A stretch of 11,639 nucleotides of DNA, from contig CAIKNB010000095.1 in assembly GCA_903828685.1 (NCBI GenBank), forward strand, positions 1 to 11,639, written 5' to 3'. Each line of letters opens with the position of its first letter. Positions within the stretch are counted from its first letter, which is position 1. The notes under the pieces are model-generated. The model searched no databases, was not told the origin of the DNA, and saw only the letters and a list, made by a program, of their open reading frames with translations. Below, piece by piece: positions 1 through 6,012 of the stretch. Made by a program: the position numbers and the translations under genes. Source of the DNA: Candidatus Uhrbacteria bacterium (GTDB taxonomy: Bacteria > Patescibacteriota > Patescibacteriia > 2-12-FULL-60-25).

Positions 1-1
1 A

Positions 2-94
2 GACAATGACTGGGAAACTGTCGTGGACTTTTCCCATTTCCGCAAAAATGGAATCTCGGCTCAAGATTTGCTCCGTCGACTCAAGCGCATTTGA
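2..94 (+). CDS. C-terminal end of a probable type II antitoxin (truncated by window edge)
   Basis: An open frame runs from base 2 to a TGA at 92-94 and gives 30 residues ending in QDLLRRLKRI. Its start lies outside the window. The next gene, a RelE/ParE-like toxin, begins either at a TTG overlapping this stop (TTGA, 91-94) or at ATG 100. That tight antitoxin-then-toxin arrangement is typical of type II modules, and is the main reason for calling this an antitoxin. The visible residues are a charged, probably helical tail, which fits the toxin-wrapping C-terminus of many antitoxins but does not identify a family. The DNA-binding part is not visible. The coding frame is reasonably sure; the function is inferred from context only. 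Confidence 0.55.
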   Translation, partial: DNDWETVVDFSHFRKNGISAQDLLRRLKRI

Positions 95-99
95 CCCGT

Positions 100-345
100 A
101 TGGTTGATCGGATCGACAAAGCGTTGCGCGAGCTCACACCTAAACGACGACAGGAAATCGAACGCCTTATCCTGCTTATCAATGAACATAAGCTTAGCGG
201 TCTGGACCTAAAAAAGCTGCGTGGAACCGACGACATCTACCGTGTGCGCAAAGGTAATATCAGGATCATCTTCAACAAAACCACAGACAGCATATTCATC
301 CTAGCCATCGAACGCCGAGCCGACACGACCTATAACAAGTTCTGA
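100..345 (+). CDS. RelE/ParE-family toxin of a type II toxin-antitoxin module
   Basis: This protein of 81 residues (84 if the overlapping TTG at 91 is used) has the compact RelE/ParE layout. An N-terminal helical half (LTPKRRQEIERLILLI) is followed by a beta-rich half with the core motif YRVRKGNIRIIF and a C-terminal strand ILAIERRADTTY. In characterised RelE-type toxins the core arginine, a late arginine and a C-terminal tyrosine contribute to ribosome-dependent mRNA cleavage. Equivalent positions appear here: Arg in the GNIR segment, the RR pair, and Tyr in TTYNKF. RelE and ParE cannot be separated from sequence alone, so the target (mRNA or gyrase) is open. It follows the probable antitoxin gene with overlap or a 5-base gap, implying translational coupling; such operons are usually repressed by their own complex. 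Neither start has a clear Shine-Dalgarno; ATG 100 was chosen as the conventional codon. Confidence 0.8.
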   Translation: MVDRIDKALRELTPKRRQEIERLILLINEHKLSGLDLKKLRGTDDIYRVRKGNIRIIFNKTTDSIFILAIERRADTTYNKF

Positions 346-394
346 CTTTCCTCGATTGGCCTTTTTTTGCCCTAACCATTAAGCTCTAAGCAAT

Positions 395-1426
395 ATGGAT
401 GAGGAAGCGCGTTTGATTACCCCCGAAGTCCAAACCGAAGAAACAGGTTTTGACGTGTCTTTACGGCCCAAAACCCTGGACGAATTCATCGGCCAGCCCA
501 AAATCAAGGAAAATCTGGGCATCTTTTTGCAAGCCGCCAAACAACGCGGCGAACCCTGCGAGCACGTGCTCTTGTACGGCCCGCCGGGCCTGGGCAAGAC
601 CACGCTGGCGCACGTGATTGCGCATGAGATGGACGCCAACATTAAAATCACGAGTGGCCCTGCTTTGGAACGCGTGGGCGACCTGGCCGCTATCCTCACG
701 AACCTGGAAGAAGGCGACGTGCTGTTCATCGACGAGATCCACCGTCTGAACCACAGCATTGAAGAGGTGTTGTATCCAGCCATGGAGGATTACGCGCTGG
801 ATATTGTAATCGGCAAAGGACCGACTGCGCGCACTCTGCGCCTGGATCTCAAACGCTTCACGCTCATCGGCGCCACTACGCGCATGAGCCTGCTTTCCAG
901 CCCGTTGCGCGACCGTTTCGGCTCGGTCTATCACCTGGATTTTTATGGCCATGACGAGATGACCTCCATCGTACGGCGCACAGCCGACATCCTGGACGTG
1001 CCGATCGAGGAAGAACCGGCGCGACTCGTGGCTTCGCGCTCCCGGCGCACGCCGCGCATCGGCAACCGGCTGCTCAAGCGCGTACGCGACTATGCGCAGG
1101 TCAAAGGCGACGGCACTTTAGACGGACAAACCGTGGTCAAAGCCCTGGACGCGCTGGAGATCGATCCGCGCGGTTTGGATGAGACTGACCGCCGCGTGCT
1201 GCGCCATCTCGTAGAAAAATTCCAGGGCGGACCAATCGGACTTACCACGTTGGCCGCAGCTTTGAACGAAGAAGTTGCCACTTTGGAAGACGTGATCGAA
1301 CCGTATCTGCTGCAAGAAGGCTTTTTGAATCGCACGCCGCGCGGCCGCATGGCCACGGACCTGGCCTATATCCATTTGGGCATGGCTCCGCCAAAACGAG
1401 ACACGCCGAGCGGTTTAGGGATATAA
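395..1426 (+). CDS. ruvB: Holliday junction branch-migration DNA helicase RuvB
   Basis: RuvB is the hexameric AAA+ motor that, with RuvA, drives branch migration of Holliday junctions in recombination and repair. The 343 residues match the usual family length and the motifs come in order: Walker A GPPGLGKT (62-69), Walker B FIDEIH (111-116), sensor 1 GATTR (159-163), arginine-finger segment SPLRDRFG (169-176), a sensor-2 stretch [16 protein letters not shown] (219-234) and a winged-helix C-terminal domain ending with FLNRTPRGR (310-318). The sensor-2 region reads SRRTPRIGN where many homologues have SRGTPRIAN, a mild lineage difference. ATG 395 gives the expected N-terminus, but no convincing Shine-Dalgarno precedes it. 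The gene begins 49 bases after the toxin stop. ruvA and ruvC are not in the window. It is followed 7 bases later by a small membrane-protein gene. Identification is very secure. Confidence 0.97.
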   Translation: MDEEARLITPEVQTEETGFDVSLRPKTLDEFIGQPKIKENLGIFLQAAKQRGEPCEHVLLYGPPGLGKTTLAHVIAHEMDANIKITSGPALERVGDLAAILTNLEEGDVLFIDEIHRLNHSIEEVLYPAMEDYALDIVIGKGPTARTLRLDLKRFTLIGATTRMSLLSSPLRDRFGSVYHLDFYGHDEMTSIVRRTADILDVPIEEEPARLVASRSRRTPRIGNRLLKRVRDYAQVKGDGTLDGQTVVKALDALEIDPRGLDETDRRVLRHLVEKFQGGPIGLTTLAAALNEEVATLEDVIEPYLLQEGFLNRTPRGRMATDLAYIHLGMAPPKRDTPSGLGI

Positions 1427-1427
1427 T
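1398..1427 (+). promoter_or_regulatory. Candidate sigma-70 promoter overlapping the ruvB stop, predicting a leaderless mRNA
   Basis: A perfect TATAAT lies at 1422-1427 and contains the ruvB stop codon TAA (1424-1426). Upstream, GAGACA at 1398-1403 matches TTGACA at four of six positions with an 18-base spacer. Seven bases after the -10 box is 1434, the A of the next gene's ATG, so a transcript from here would be leaderless or nearly so. No Shine-Dalgarno is visible in front of that ATG. The match could still be coincidental, since TATAAT occurs by chance. Confidence 0.4.
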
Positions 1428-1433
1428 GTTTCT

Positions 1434-1697
1434 ATGATTCCCCTCTATTATTTCCTCGCGACTTGGGCCGTTTTCATGTTTCTTTTCGCTCTGATGTCGC
1501 TCCTGACCATCCTTCAACTCGTCAGATTCGGCCTCGCGGGCATGGGCACCTACGCCTCCAGCTTCCTGTTCATCGCCGTATGCGTGGTTGCGATCCTGGG
1601 CAGCACGGTGTACTTCGCGAGCGTGGACTGGACGCAAAGCGTCAATCTGTTCGGCGGGCTGTCTAATTCCCTCATCTTTAATCCCACTCCCCTCTAA
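1434..1697 (+). CDS. Small two-helix membrane protein of unknown function
   Basis: This 87-residue protein is not recognised as a member of a characterised family. Two long hydrophobic segments are visible, at about residues 4-28 (rich in Leu, Phe, Met) and 41-61 (FLFIAVCVVAILGSTVYFAS). They are joined by a short loop with one Arg (VRFGLAGMG) and followed by a polar tail (VDWTQSVNLFGGLSNS), so a two-pass membrane protein is likely. It sits between ruvB (7-base gap) and the PH-domain gene (17-base gap) on the same strand, which suggests co-transcription with the PH-domain protein, and possibly a shared membrane role. A TATAAT immediately upstream may give it its own leaderless transcript. An overlapping + frame at 1463-1666 lacks membrane-like composition and is discarded. 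The coding call is fairly sure because of spacing and composition; the function is unknown. Confidence 0.7.
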   Translation: MIPLYYFLATWAVFMFLFALMSLLTILQLVRFGLAGMGTYASSFLFIAVCVVAILGSTVYFASVDWTQSVNLFGGLSNSLIFNPTPL

Positions 1698-1714
1698 ACC
1701 GGGAGTCCACGGCC

Positions 1715-2323
1715 ATGCTCGACCTACATCATCTTCCGGGTTCGGATCTGCAGGAACAGAAAGTCATGTACTTCCGGCGCCACCTCATCACGCTGTTGCC
1801 GGTGGTCATTTCTTTGATTTTCGTCTTCGCCATCCCGCCGGGATTATATCTGGGACTGACTTACTTCAAACCGGAACTTTTCCAGGATTCCGCTTATTTC
1901 ACCTTATTCATCCTGGCGGCCAGCGCCTTCTTCCTCTTCGGGCTGCTCTTTGTGTTCCAGATGTTCGTGGAATATTGGCTGGATGTATTCATCCTGACCG
2001 AGCGCCGCATTTTGGATATCGAGCAGACCGGCTTGTTCAACCGCACCGTGTCCGAACTCCGGCTCTACCGCACGCAAGACGTGACTGCTGAGGTCAAAGG
2101 TATGCTGCATTCGCTTTTAGATTACGGCAACGTGTTCATCCAAACAGCGGGCGAAATGGAACGCTTCCACTTTGAAGACATCGCACATCCCAATCATGTG
2201 GCCAAACTGATCCTGGAGCTCTCCGAAGACGACCGCAAACAGCAATTAGATGTGGCCGTGGAGGAATTCAACGTCCCTGACCGTTCAGCGCACGACCAGG
2301 TGGCAAAAAAAATCGAACCATAA
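1715..2323 (+). CDS. Bacterial PH-domain membrane protein (YdbT/DUF304-like)
   Basis: The 202-residue protein has two N-terminal membrane helices (about residues 25-49 and 62-84) followed by a cytoplasmic bacterial pleckstrin-homology-like domain (about 88-168). This is the architecture of the bacterial PH/YdbT group. The segment VFILTERRILDIEQTGLFNR with the later LYRTQDVTAEVKG and FIQTAGEMERFHFEDI is typical: a 'T..R' strand, a basic-hydrophobic pattern describing the trigger of the domain, then a C-terminal helix (HVAKLILELSE). A charged tail of about 34 residues follows. Such proteins are membrane-associated and their molecular roles are mostly unknown; this one cannot be assigned a reaction. 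A GGGAG at 1701-1705, nine bases before ATG 1715, is a plausible ribosome-binding site. The gene is last in its + strand set, 24 bases before the shared hairpin. Confidence 0.85.
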   Translation: MLDLHHLPGSDLQEQKVMYFRRHLITLLPVVISLIFVFAIPPGLYLGLTYFKPELFQDSAYFTLFILAASAFFLFGLLFVFQMFVEYWLDVFILTERRILDIEQTGLFNRTVSELRLYRTQDVTAEVKGMLHSLLDYGNVFIQTAGEMERFHFEDIAHPNHVAKLILELSEDDRKQQLDVAVEEFNVPDRSAHDQVAKKIEP

Positions 2324-2347
2324 CGTAAAAAACGTTTTCAAAAAAAT

Positions 2348-2371
2348 AGCCCCCGATGGACACCGGGGGCT
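2348..2371. terminator. Bidirectional intrinsic terminator between convergent genes
   Basis: An 8-bp perfect stem (AGCCCCCG at 2348-2355, CGGGGGCT at 2364-2371) encloses an 8-base loop. On the - strand the stem is followed by seven T (complement of 2340-2346), a strong terminator for the gene ending at 2376. On the + strand the T tract is short and broken (TTTCGTT), so termination of the PH-domain transcript is probably weaker. A small AACGT/ACGTT hairpin at 2322-2336 followed by TTTT lies just upstream and may assist + strand release. Confidence 0.85.
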
Positions 2372-2375
2372 TTCG

Positions 2376-2654
2376 TTATAGGGCACGCAACTGCCGCCAG
2401 GCCGCAGAGATGTGCAGCTCAAGCTGCTTAAGACGTTGGTCGATTCGCTCGATAAAGCCCTGGTTCTTCTCGAGTTCTCCTCGCCAGTGGCACATGAGGT
2501 AATCATCATCCTGCGCTGGATGCCACGCTTGATATTCAGCCATCAAACGTCTGACCGTTTGCGCATCTTCATCAAAATATCTCCTCAATTTCTTAAGGCT
2601 GTTGCTGGCACGCCGTGTGCCATGGATGTATTTCCAGATTGTTTTGACGTCCAT
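2376..2654 (-). CDS. Hypothetical 92-residue charged helical protein
   Basis: No family is recognised. The protein is rich in Arg, Lys, Gln and Leu, and has four Trp and a single Cys. It looks fully helical: a basic first half (KKLRRYFDEDAQTVRRLMAEY, split by polar residues) and a second heptad-like helix (IERIDQRLKQLELHI), joined by an acidic DDD segment. There is no signal peptide or membrane span. The start is unusually well supported: a perfect AGGAGGT lies directly upstream (AGGAGG at 2659-2664 on the + coordinates), the best Shine-Dalgarno in the window. It lies 32 bases after the coiled-coil gene on the same strand and ends 4 bases before the shared hairpin, so it is probably the last gene of the spoIID transcript. 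An overlapping + frame at 2412-2666 has no ribosome-binding site and is rejected. Confidence 0.75.
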   Translation of the reverse strand: MDVKTIWKYIHGTRRASNSLKKLRRYFDEDAQTVRRLMAEYQAWHPAQDDDYLMCHWRGELEKNQGFIERIDQRLKQLELHISAAWRQLRAL

Positions 2655-2658
2655 CCGA

Positions 2659-2664
2659 CCTCCT
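2659..2664 (-). promoter_or_regulatory. Strong Shine-Dalgarno (AGGAGG) fixing the start of the 92-residue gene
   Basis: On the - strand the sequence reads AGGAGGTCGG immediately before the ATG at 2654. It is a perfect anti-16S match with four bases between AGGAGG and the start. Most other genes in the window have no such site, so this one decides both strand and start here. Confidence 0.8.
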
Positions 2665-2686
2665 AAAATGTACGAATGGCGCCATC

Positions 2687-3310
2687 CTACAATAAACCGA
2701 TATAGCTGCGCAAATCAGCGTACGCTTTCAACTCTTCGCGGCTGGTTTTGAACTCCTTATCGCCGAAGCTGCCGAGATACTCCTTTTGCCCGCTCTCAAA
2801 CACGCGCGCCGCAGCCCTACTCTCCACCCCGTCTAAATATTGCAAAAAATCTGCCGCAGGTCTGGCGCCTTGCGCGATTCTGGCCATGCCCTGTTTAACG
2901 GATTCTTGCAGGGCCAGCAGTTCCTGTTCTTGTTTATTCAAGCTTGCCAGAGTATGTTCGTTCCGATCGACAAAATCCTTAATTTGCCGCTCCGCGCCAT
3001 GCGGATTCATTGAAACATTCAAAGTCAGCGCCAGTTCGGGATTTTTGAGCTGCTGCTGCAGGGTCTGCTTTCGGCTTTTGATGCTCTTCAAGAGTTCCTG
3101 CAGGGGCAGAAGCAAACGCTCTTTAGTCTGGGCCAAAGCCTCCATGCCGCGCGAATCAATCTCCTTCTGAACCTTTTGCCGCTTCTTTCTGTCATGTTCA
3201 GCCTCATGCGCCACGTGGCGCAGCAAAGCATCTCTACCTTCGGCAGAACCCATGGGCACCAAACCGAATCGCGAATCGTGGATGTGGGTTTGATTCATTT
3301 TGTTACGCAT
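2687..3310 (-). CDS. Hypothetical coiled-coil protein
   Basis: This 207-residue protein is unrecognised. It is soluble-looking, with no signal peptide or membrane span. A basic helical stretch (about residues 28-95, with RKKRQKVQKEIDSRG and QELLKSIKSRKQTLQQQL) and a second one (about 105-145, with LNKQEQELLALQES) suggest two antiparallel or consecutive coiled coils. These are separated by a short beta-like NVSMNPHG segment. The C-terminal 50 residues (FLQYLDGVESRAAARVFESG onward) look like a small mixed domain. The start may be ATG 3310 or the in-frame ATG 3298; neither has a Shine-Dalgarno. It begins 15 bases after the stop of the SpoIID-domain gene and ends 32 bases before the 92-residue gene, so the three are probably co-transcribed. 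No function is proposed; a structural or scaffold role would be only a guess from the coiled coils. Confidence 0.75.
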   Translation of the reverse strand: MRNKMNQTHIHDSRFGLVPMGSAEGRDALLRHVAHEAEHDRKKRQKVQKEIDSRGMEALAQTKERLLLPLQELLKSIKSRKQTLQQQLKNPELALTLNVSMNPHGAERQIKDFVDRNEHTLASLNKQEQELLALQESVKQGMARIAQGARPAADFLQYLDGVESRAAARVFESGQKEYLGSFGDKEFKTSREELKAYADLRSYIGLL

Positions 3311-3325
3311 ATGTTTGGGTTGGTT

Positions 3326-5818
3326 TTATTTATACGCCCGACGTAACTCGGTGCTGGTGTAGAAATGCTTCAGGATGCGGTCATAAGTCCAACCATCAGC
3401 CGCCGCGCCTAAGGCACCCGTAGCCGACATGCCGACGCCATGGCCCCATAAGGTCTTGCCCTGATCCCACGGCACGGACACTGACACGAGCCACGGGAAT
3501 CCCGAGCCGCCCCAAACCTCGGTCCAGGCGCGCGTGCGTCCATCCGAGCGCGAATAGTAAGGAGTGATGGCCAAATTTCCGTTATATGTGACGATCTGTC
3601 CGCGCGTAGCATCCACGGCGGTCACCACGTTAGGATCGCGGATTTCAGCGCCATAACCGCGGTACACCTGATCGTATTTTGCATCCACCGTGTAATTCTC
3701 GTCAGCATGTTTGGTGCCGCGATACACGTGGTACATGGCATAGGTACGGGCTGCGGTCAGCAAGGCGCGCTGGTATTCCTGCGGACTGGAGTTTGAGGTT
3801 TCGCCGATGCCTTTGAGATACCACTCGATAGGCAATTCGTTGATGACCCAGACCAAGTCCGTGGCTGGCGTATAGCGCAGCTCAAGTTTGGCGCGGAATT
3901 TGTTATCATTGGCGCCCGGCAGCCAGGAAACCGGCACCGAGATATCCGTAATCTCAAGCGGCGAGATGCCGTCGGCCGCTACGGCCACATACACGCTGGA
4001 GGATTGAAGGTTGCAGCCCGTGCCAGCCGTAGTATAGATCTTGCTCGTGCGGCTGTACTTCACGGTCAGGCTGTCGCCGGTCGAGAAGCTGCAGACCGTA
4101 GTGCCGTTCTGCGTCAGGTTGAAACCCGTGGACACGCCGCGCACCACCATGGTGTCGTCGTTGGTGTGGAACAAGCCTACGCGGATGATGGGCTCGGCCG
4201 GCAAAGAGCTCACGTCGCCAGTCAAAGGCTGCGCCTGCACCGGTGGGGCTGCGGTCTGATTGGAGGCTTTCGGCGCTACATAAGTTGTAGACGGAATGGG
4301 GATAGGCTGAGGCGCGATATAGCCGTCGGCAGTGACCGTAACCGGGATATCGATATCCGCACCGCTCACTTGCTGTTCGTCGGCATACAGACTGAAATGT
4401 GCGGTGTAGCTGCCTTTCTTGACCGGCGCTTTAATCGTGACATTCACATAACCCAACTGACCCGGCGGCACGTAAATCATGGCGCGCATGGCTTCGGTGC
4501 TGGAGAGCCACGAAGTCGGATCACGGAAAGACATGGCCTGACCCACGACCGTGGCCAGATTGACGCCCGAGGCGCGCAGCGAAAGCGTGTTCCAGCTGGC
4601 TGTGCCCGTGTTCTTGATGGCGAAGGTGAAAGTCGCGCGGTCATCGCCCGTCAAACTCGCATTCTTGGCCGAACCGCTTATGAGCTGGCCTTGGTAGATC
4701 GGCTTGTCTTGCGGCAGACTGTTGAAGTCCAAACCATTGGAGATACCTTTTGCAATATAATCCAAGGGCATGGTGACATGGATAGGCAAAGCCACAGCAC
4801 CGTTAGCGATTAAGGCCGTATTTCCCGCTGCTAACTGAAATGTCTCGGAGTAACTTCCGGGCTGGTCAGGCGCTTTCAAACTAATCTTGAAATGACCGAT
4901 CTGATGCGGTTTGACCAGCGTCTCCTGAAGCACAGCGGCTTGCGTTGAGCTAAGCCAATCGCTGGCCTGAAACGGGCTTTGGTTATTGCCATCGCTCGTG
5001 TTCGCCGAAACAACTACCGTACCGGTCGAGGACCAATTTTTAATCCCTGTATTTTCAAAGGCTAAAGTTACCGAAGTTTGATCGCCGGCTTGCATCTGCC
5101 ATTCGATACCGCCGCGATCCACGAGCTGTGCCTTCCAATCTGGTGAATTGCTCAATATTGCATTCGGCGTTTTGGTTTGAACGGAAGCTGTCTGGACAGC
5201 GGTGGCCGTGGCCGTAGTCTGCGTTACAGGCTTGCTCTGCGCAGTCGCGGTTTGGGCCACGACTTTGCCCACGTTAAAAGTCACAAGGGCGGTCGAGCCT
5301 TTGATCCACAAATTATTGCCGTAAGATAAGATGTACTTCTCCTTGTAGCTTCCGGCTTTTTTCGGCGCCTGCACCCAAAACGTGGCTGTTGCGGTCTGTC
5401 CCGGACTTACCGTGGGCTGGCTAATCACGGTCGGCAAATCGTCTTTGAGCCAGCTCGGCGTACTGAACAGCGAAGAATTCCCGTTGAGATATACCGCGGT
5501 ATTGCCTACGCCTGCGATCCACGTCTGCGTGCCGATATTCTTAAAGCTCACCGTTATCTGCTTTTTTTCACCCGGCTGCAAGACTGCGGTCAAACTTACC
5601 CCCTTGGCCTGATAAACCAGCGAAGCGGCCTGTGAAGCTGGCGCTTGCACAAAGCAGACGAATGCCAATACGGCCCCAATAAAAATAGATCCGCCAGCGT
5701 ATACCAAAGAATGGAACGGCTTGCGGATCCGGTCTTCTACCCGAGTGGATTGTGCCGGTTGCCAGGCTTGCGCCAGGCTTCCGGTACGCGGGTGTTTCAT
5801 AGGTTTATTAAATAGCAT
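3326..5818 (-). CDS. Secreted SpoIID/LytB-domain protein with NBR1-like Ig repeats
   Basis: The 830-residue protein carries a signal peptide or N-terminal anchor (about residues 38-60, then ASQAAS) after a long basic cytoplasmic leader. Three Ig-like repeats of the NBR1-central-domain type follow, at about 72-186, 232-350 and 385-497. Each has the hallmark 'F.NtGt..W' (SFKNIGTQTW, AFENTGIKNW, AIKNTGTASW) and a later 'AP...GSY' strand. Thr/Ala/Gln-rich (188-218) and Pro-rich (500-535) linkers separate parts. The C-terminus (about 544-825) is a SpoIID/LytB domain with INELPIEWYLKGIGE (Glu673 in the position of the SpoIID catalytic Glu), ALLTAARTYAMYHVYRG, YYSRSDGRTRAWTEVWGG and GHGVGMSATGA. SpoIID proteins are lytic transglycosylases that cut peptidoglycan strands lacking stem peptides. 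The Cys usual in the 'S.SCGG' region is absent. ATG 5800 is an alternative start. It leads a three-gene set from a strong promoter. No sporulation role is implied; wall remodelling is the likeliest job. Confidence 0.92.
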   Translation of the reverse strand: MLFNKPMKHPRTGSLAQAWQPAQSTRVEDRIRKPFHSLVYAGGSIFIGAVLAFVCFVQAPASQAASLVYQAKGVSLTAVLQPGEKKQITVSFKNIGTQTWIAGVGNTAVYLNGNSSLFSTPSWLKDDLPTVISQPTVSPGQTATATFWVQAPKKAGSYKEKYILSYGNNLWIKGSTALVTFNVGKVVAQTATAQSKPVTQTTATATAVQTASVQTKTPNAILSNSPDWKAQLVDRGGIEWQMQAGDQTSVTLAFENTGIKNWSSTGTVVVSANTSDGNNQSPFQASDWLSSTQAAVLQETLVKPHQIGHFKISLKAPDQPGSYSETFQLAAGNTALIANGAVALPIHVTMPLDYIAKGISNGLDFNSLPQDKPIYQGQLISGSAKNASLTGDDRATFTFAIKNTGTASWNTLSLRASGVNLATVVGQAMSFRDPTSWLSSTEAMRAMIYVPPGQLGYVNVTIKAPVKKGSYTAHFSLYADEQQVSGADIDIPVTVTADGYIAPQPIPIPSTTYVAPKASNQTAAPPVQAQPLTGDVSSLPAEPIIRVGLFHTNDDTMVVRGVSTGFNLTQNGTTVCSFSTGDSLTVKYSRTSKIYTTAGTGCNLQSSSVYVAVAADGISPLEITDISVPVSWLPGANDNKFRAKLELRYTPATDLVWVINELPIEWYLKGIGETSNSSPQEYQRALLTAARTYAMYHVYRGTKHADENYTVDAKYDQVYRGYGAEIRDPNVVTAVDATRGQIVTYNGNLAITPYYSRSDGRTRAWTEVWGGSGFPWLVSVSVPWDQGKTLWGHGVGMSATGALGAAADGWTYDRILKHFYTSTELRRAYK

Positions 5819-5870
5819 TTAACTAACTATATGTCCCTGAAACTGATTTGTTACTAGCTTTACATAAACT

Positions 5871-5899
5871 ATAATAGCATTTTTTGGCTTGATTGTCAA
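5871..5899 (-). promoter_or_regulatory. Near-consensus extended -10 sigma-70 promoter for the spoIID-domain gene set
   Basis: Read on the - strand, a perfect TTGACA (5899-5894) is followed by exactly 17 bases and TATTAT (5876-5871), five of six matches to TATAAT. The -10 is preceded by TGC, an extended -10 element. A start of transcription is expected near 5864, leaving a leader of about 45 bases before ATG 5818. This is the best promoter in the window. It lies in an AT-rich 192-base gap between divergent genes that otherwise shows no hairpin or gene. Confidence 0.85.
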
Positions 5900-6003
5900 T
5901 AAAAACAGCATTTTATCCCTGAGCTGACGTAAAATACTTTTGAACCAAATGTGTACTCGTTTTAGCCTTTTTCTGAACCTTTCCTTGTCCCATACCCCCT
6001 CTT

Positions 6004-6012
6004 TGATAATAT
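6004..6012 (+). promoter_or_regulatory. Possible extended -10 promoter for the flippase gene
   Basis: TGATAATAT at 6004-6012 fits an extended -10 (TGnTAATAT). A TTGTCC at 5986-5991 sits 15 bases upstream as a poor -35. If used, transcription would begin near 6018-6019, after the first in-frame ATG (6011), making ATG 6029 or 6038 the true start. The evidence is one short motif in an AT-rich stretch. Confidence 0.35.

Noticed and set aside
362..368. Run of seven T after the toxin gene, possible terminator
   Set aside because: No stem can be formed from the bases immediately upstream.
461..952. 163-residue open frame on the - strand opposite ruvB
   Set aside because: RuvB motifs on the + strand are unambiguous, so this is a shadow.
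1588..2091. 167-residue + frame spanning the small membrane gene and the PH-domain gene
   Set aside because: It overlaps two better-supported genes in another frame and has a Pro/Arg/His-rich shadow composition.
2412..2666. 84-residue + strand frame overlapping the 92-residue - strand gene
   Set aside because: It has no Shine-Dalgarno and starts just after a terminator, whereas the - strand frame has a perfect AGGAGGT and ends at a terminator.
4004..4813. 269-residue open frame on the + strand
   Set aside because: It lies wholly inside the SpoIID-domain gene on the other strand, is Arg/His-rich in the manner of a GC-biased shadow frame and has no domain or ribosome-binding site.
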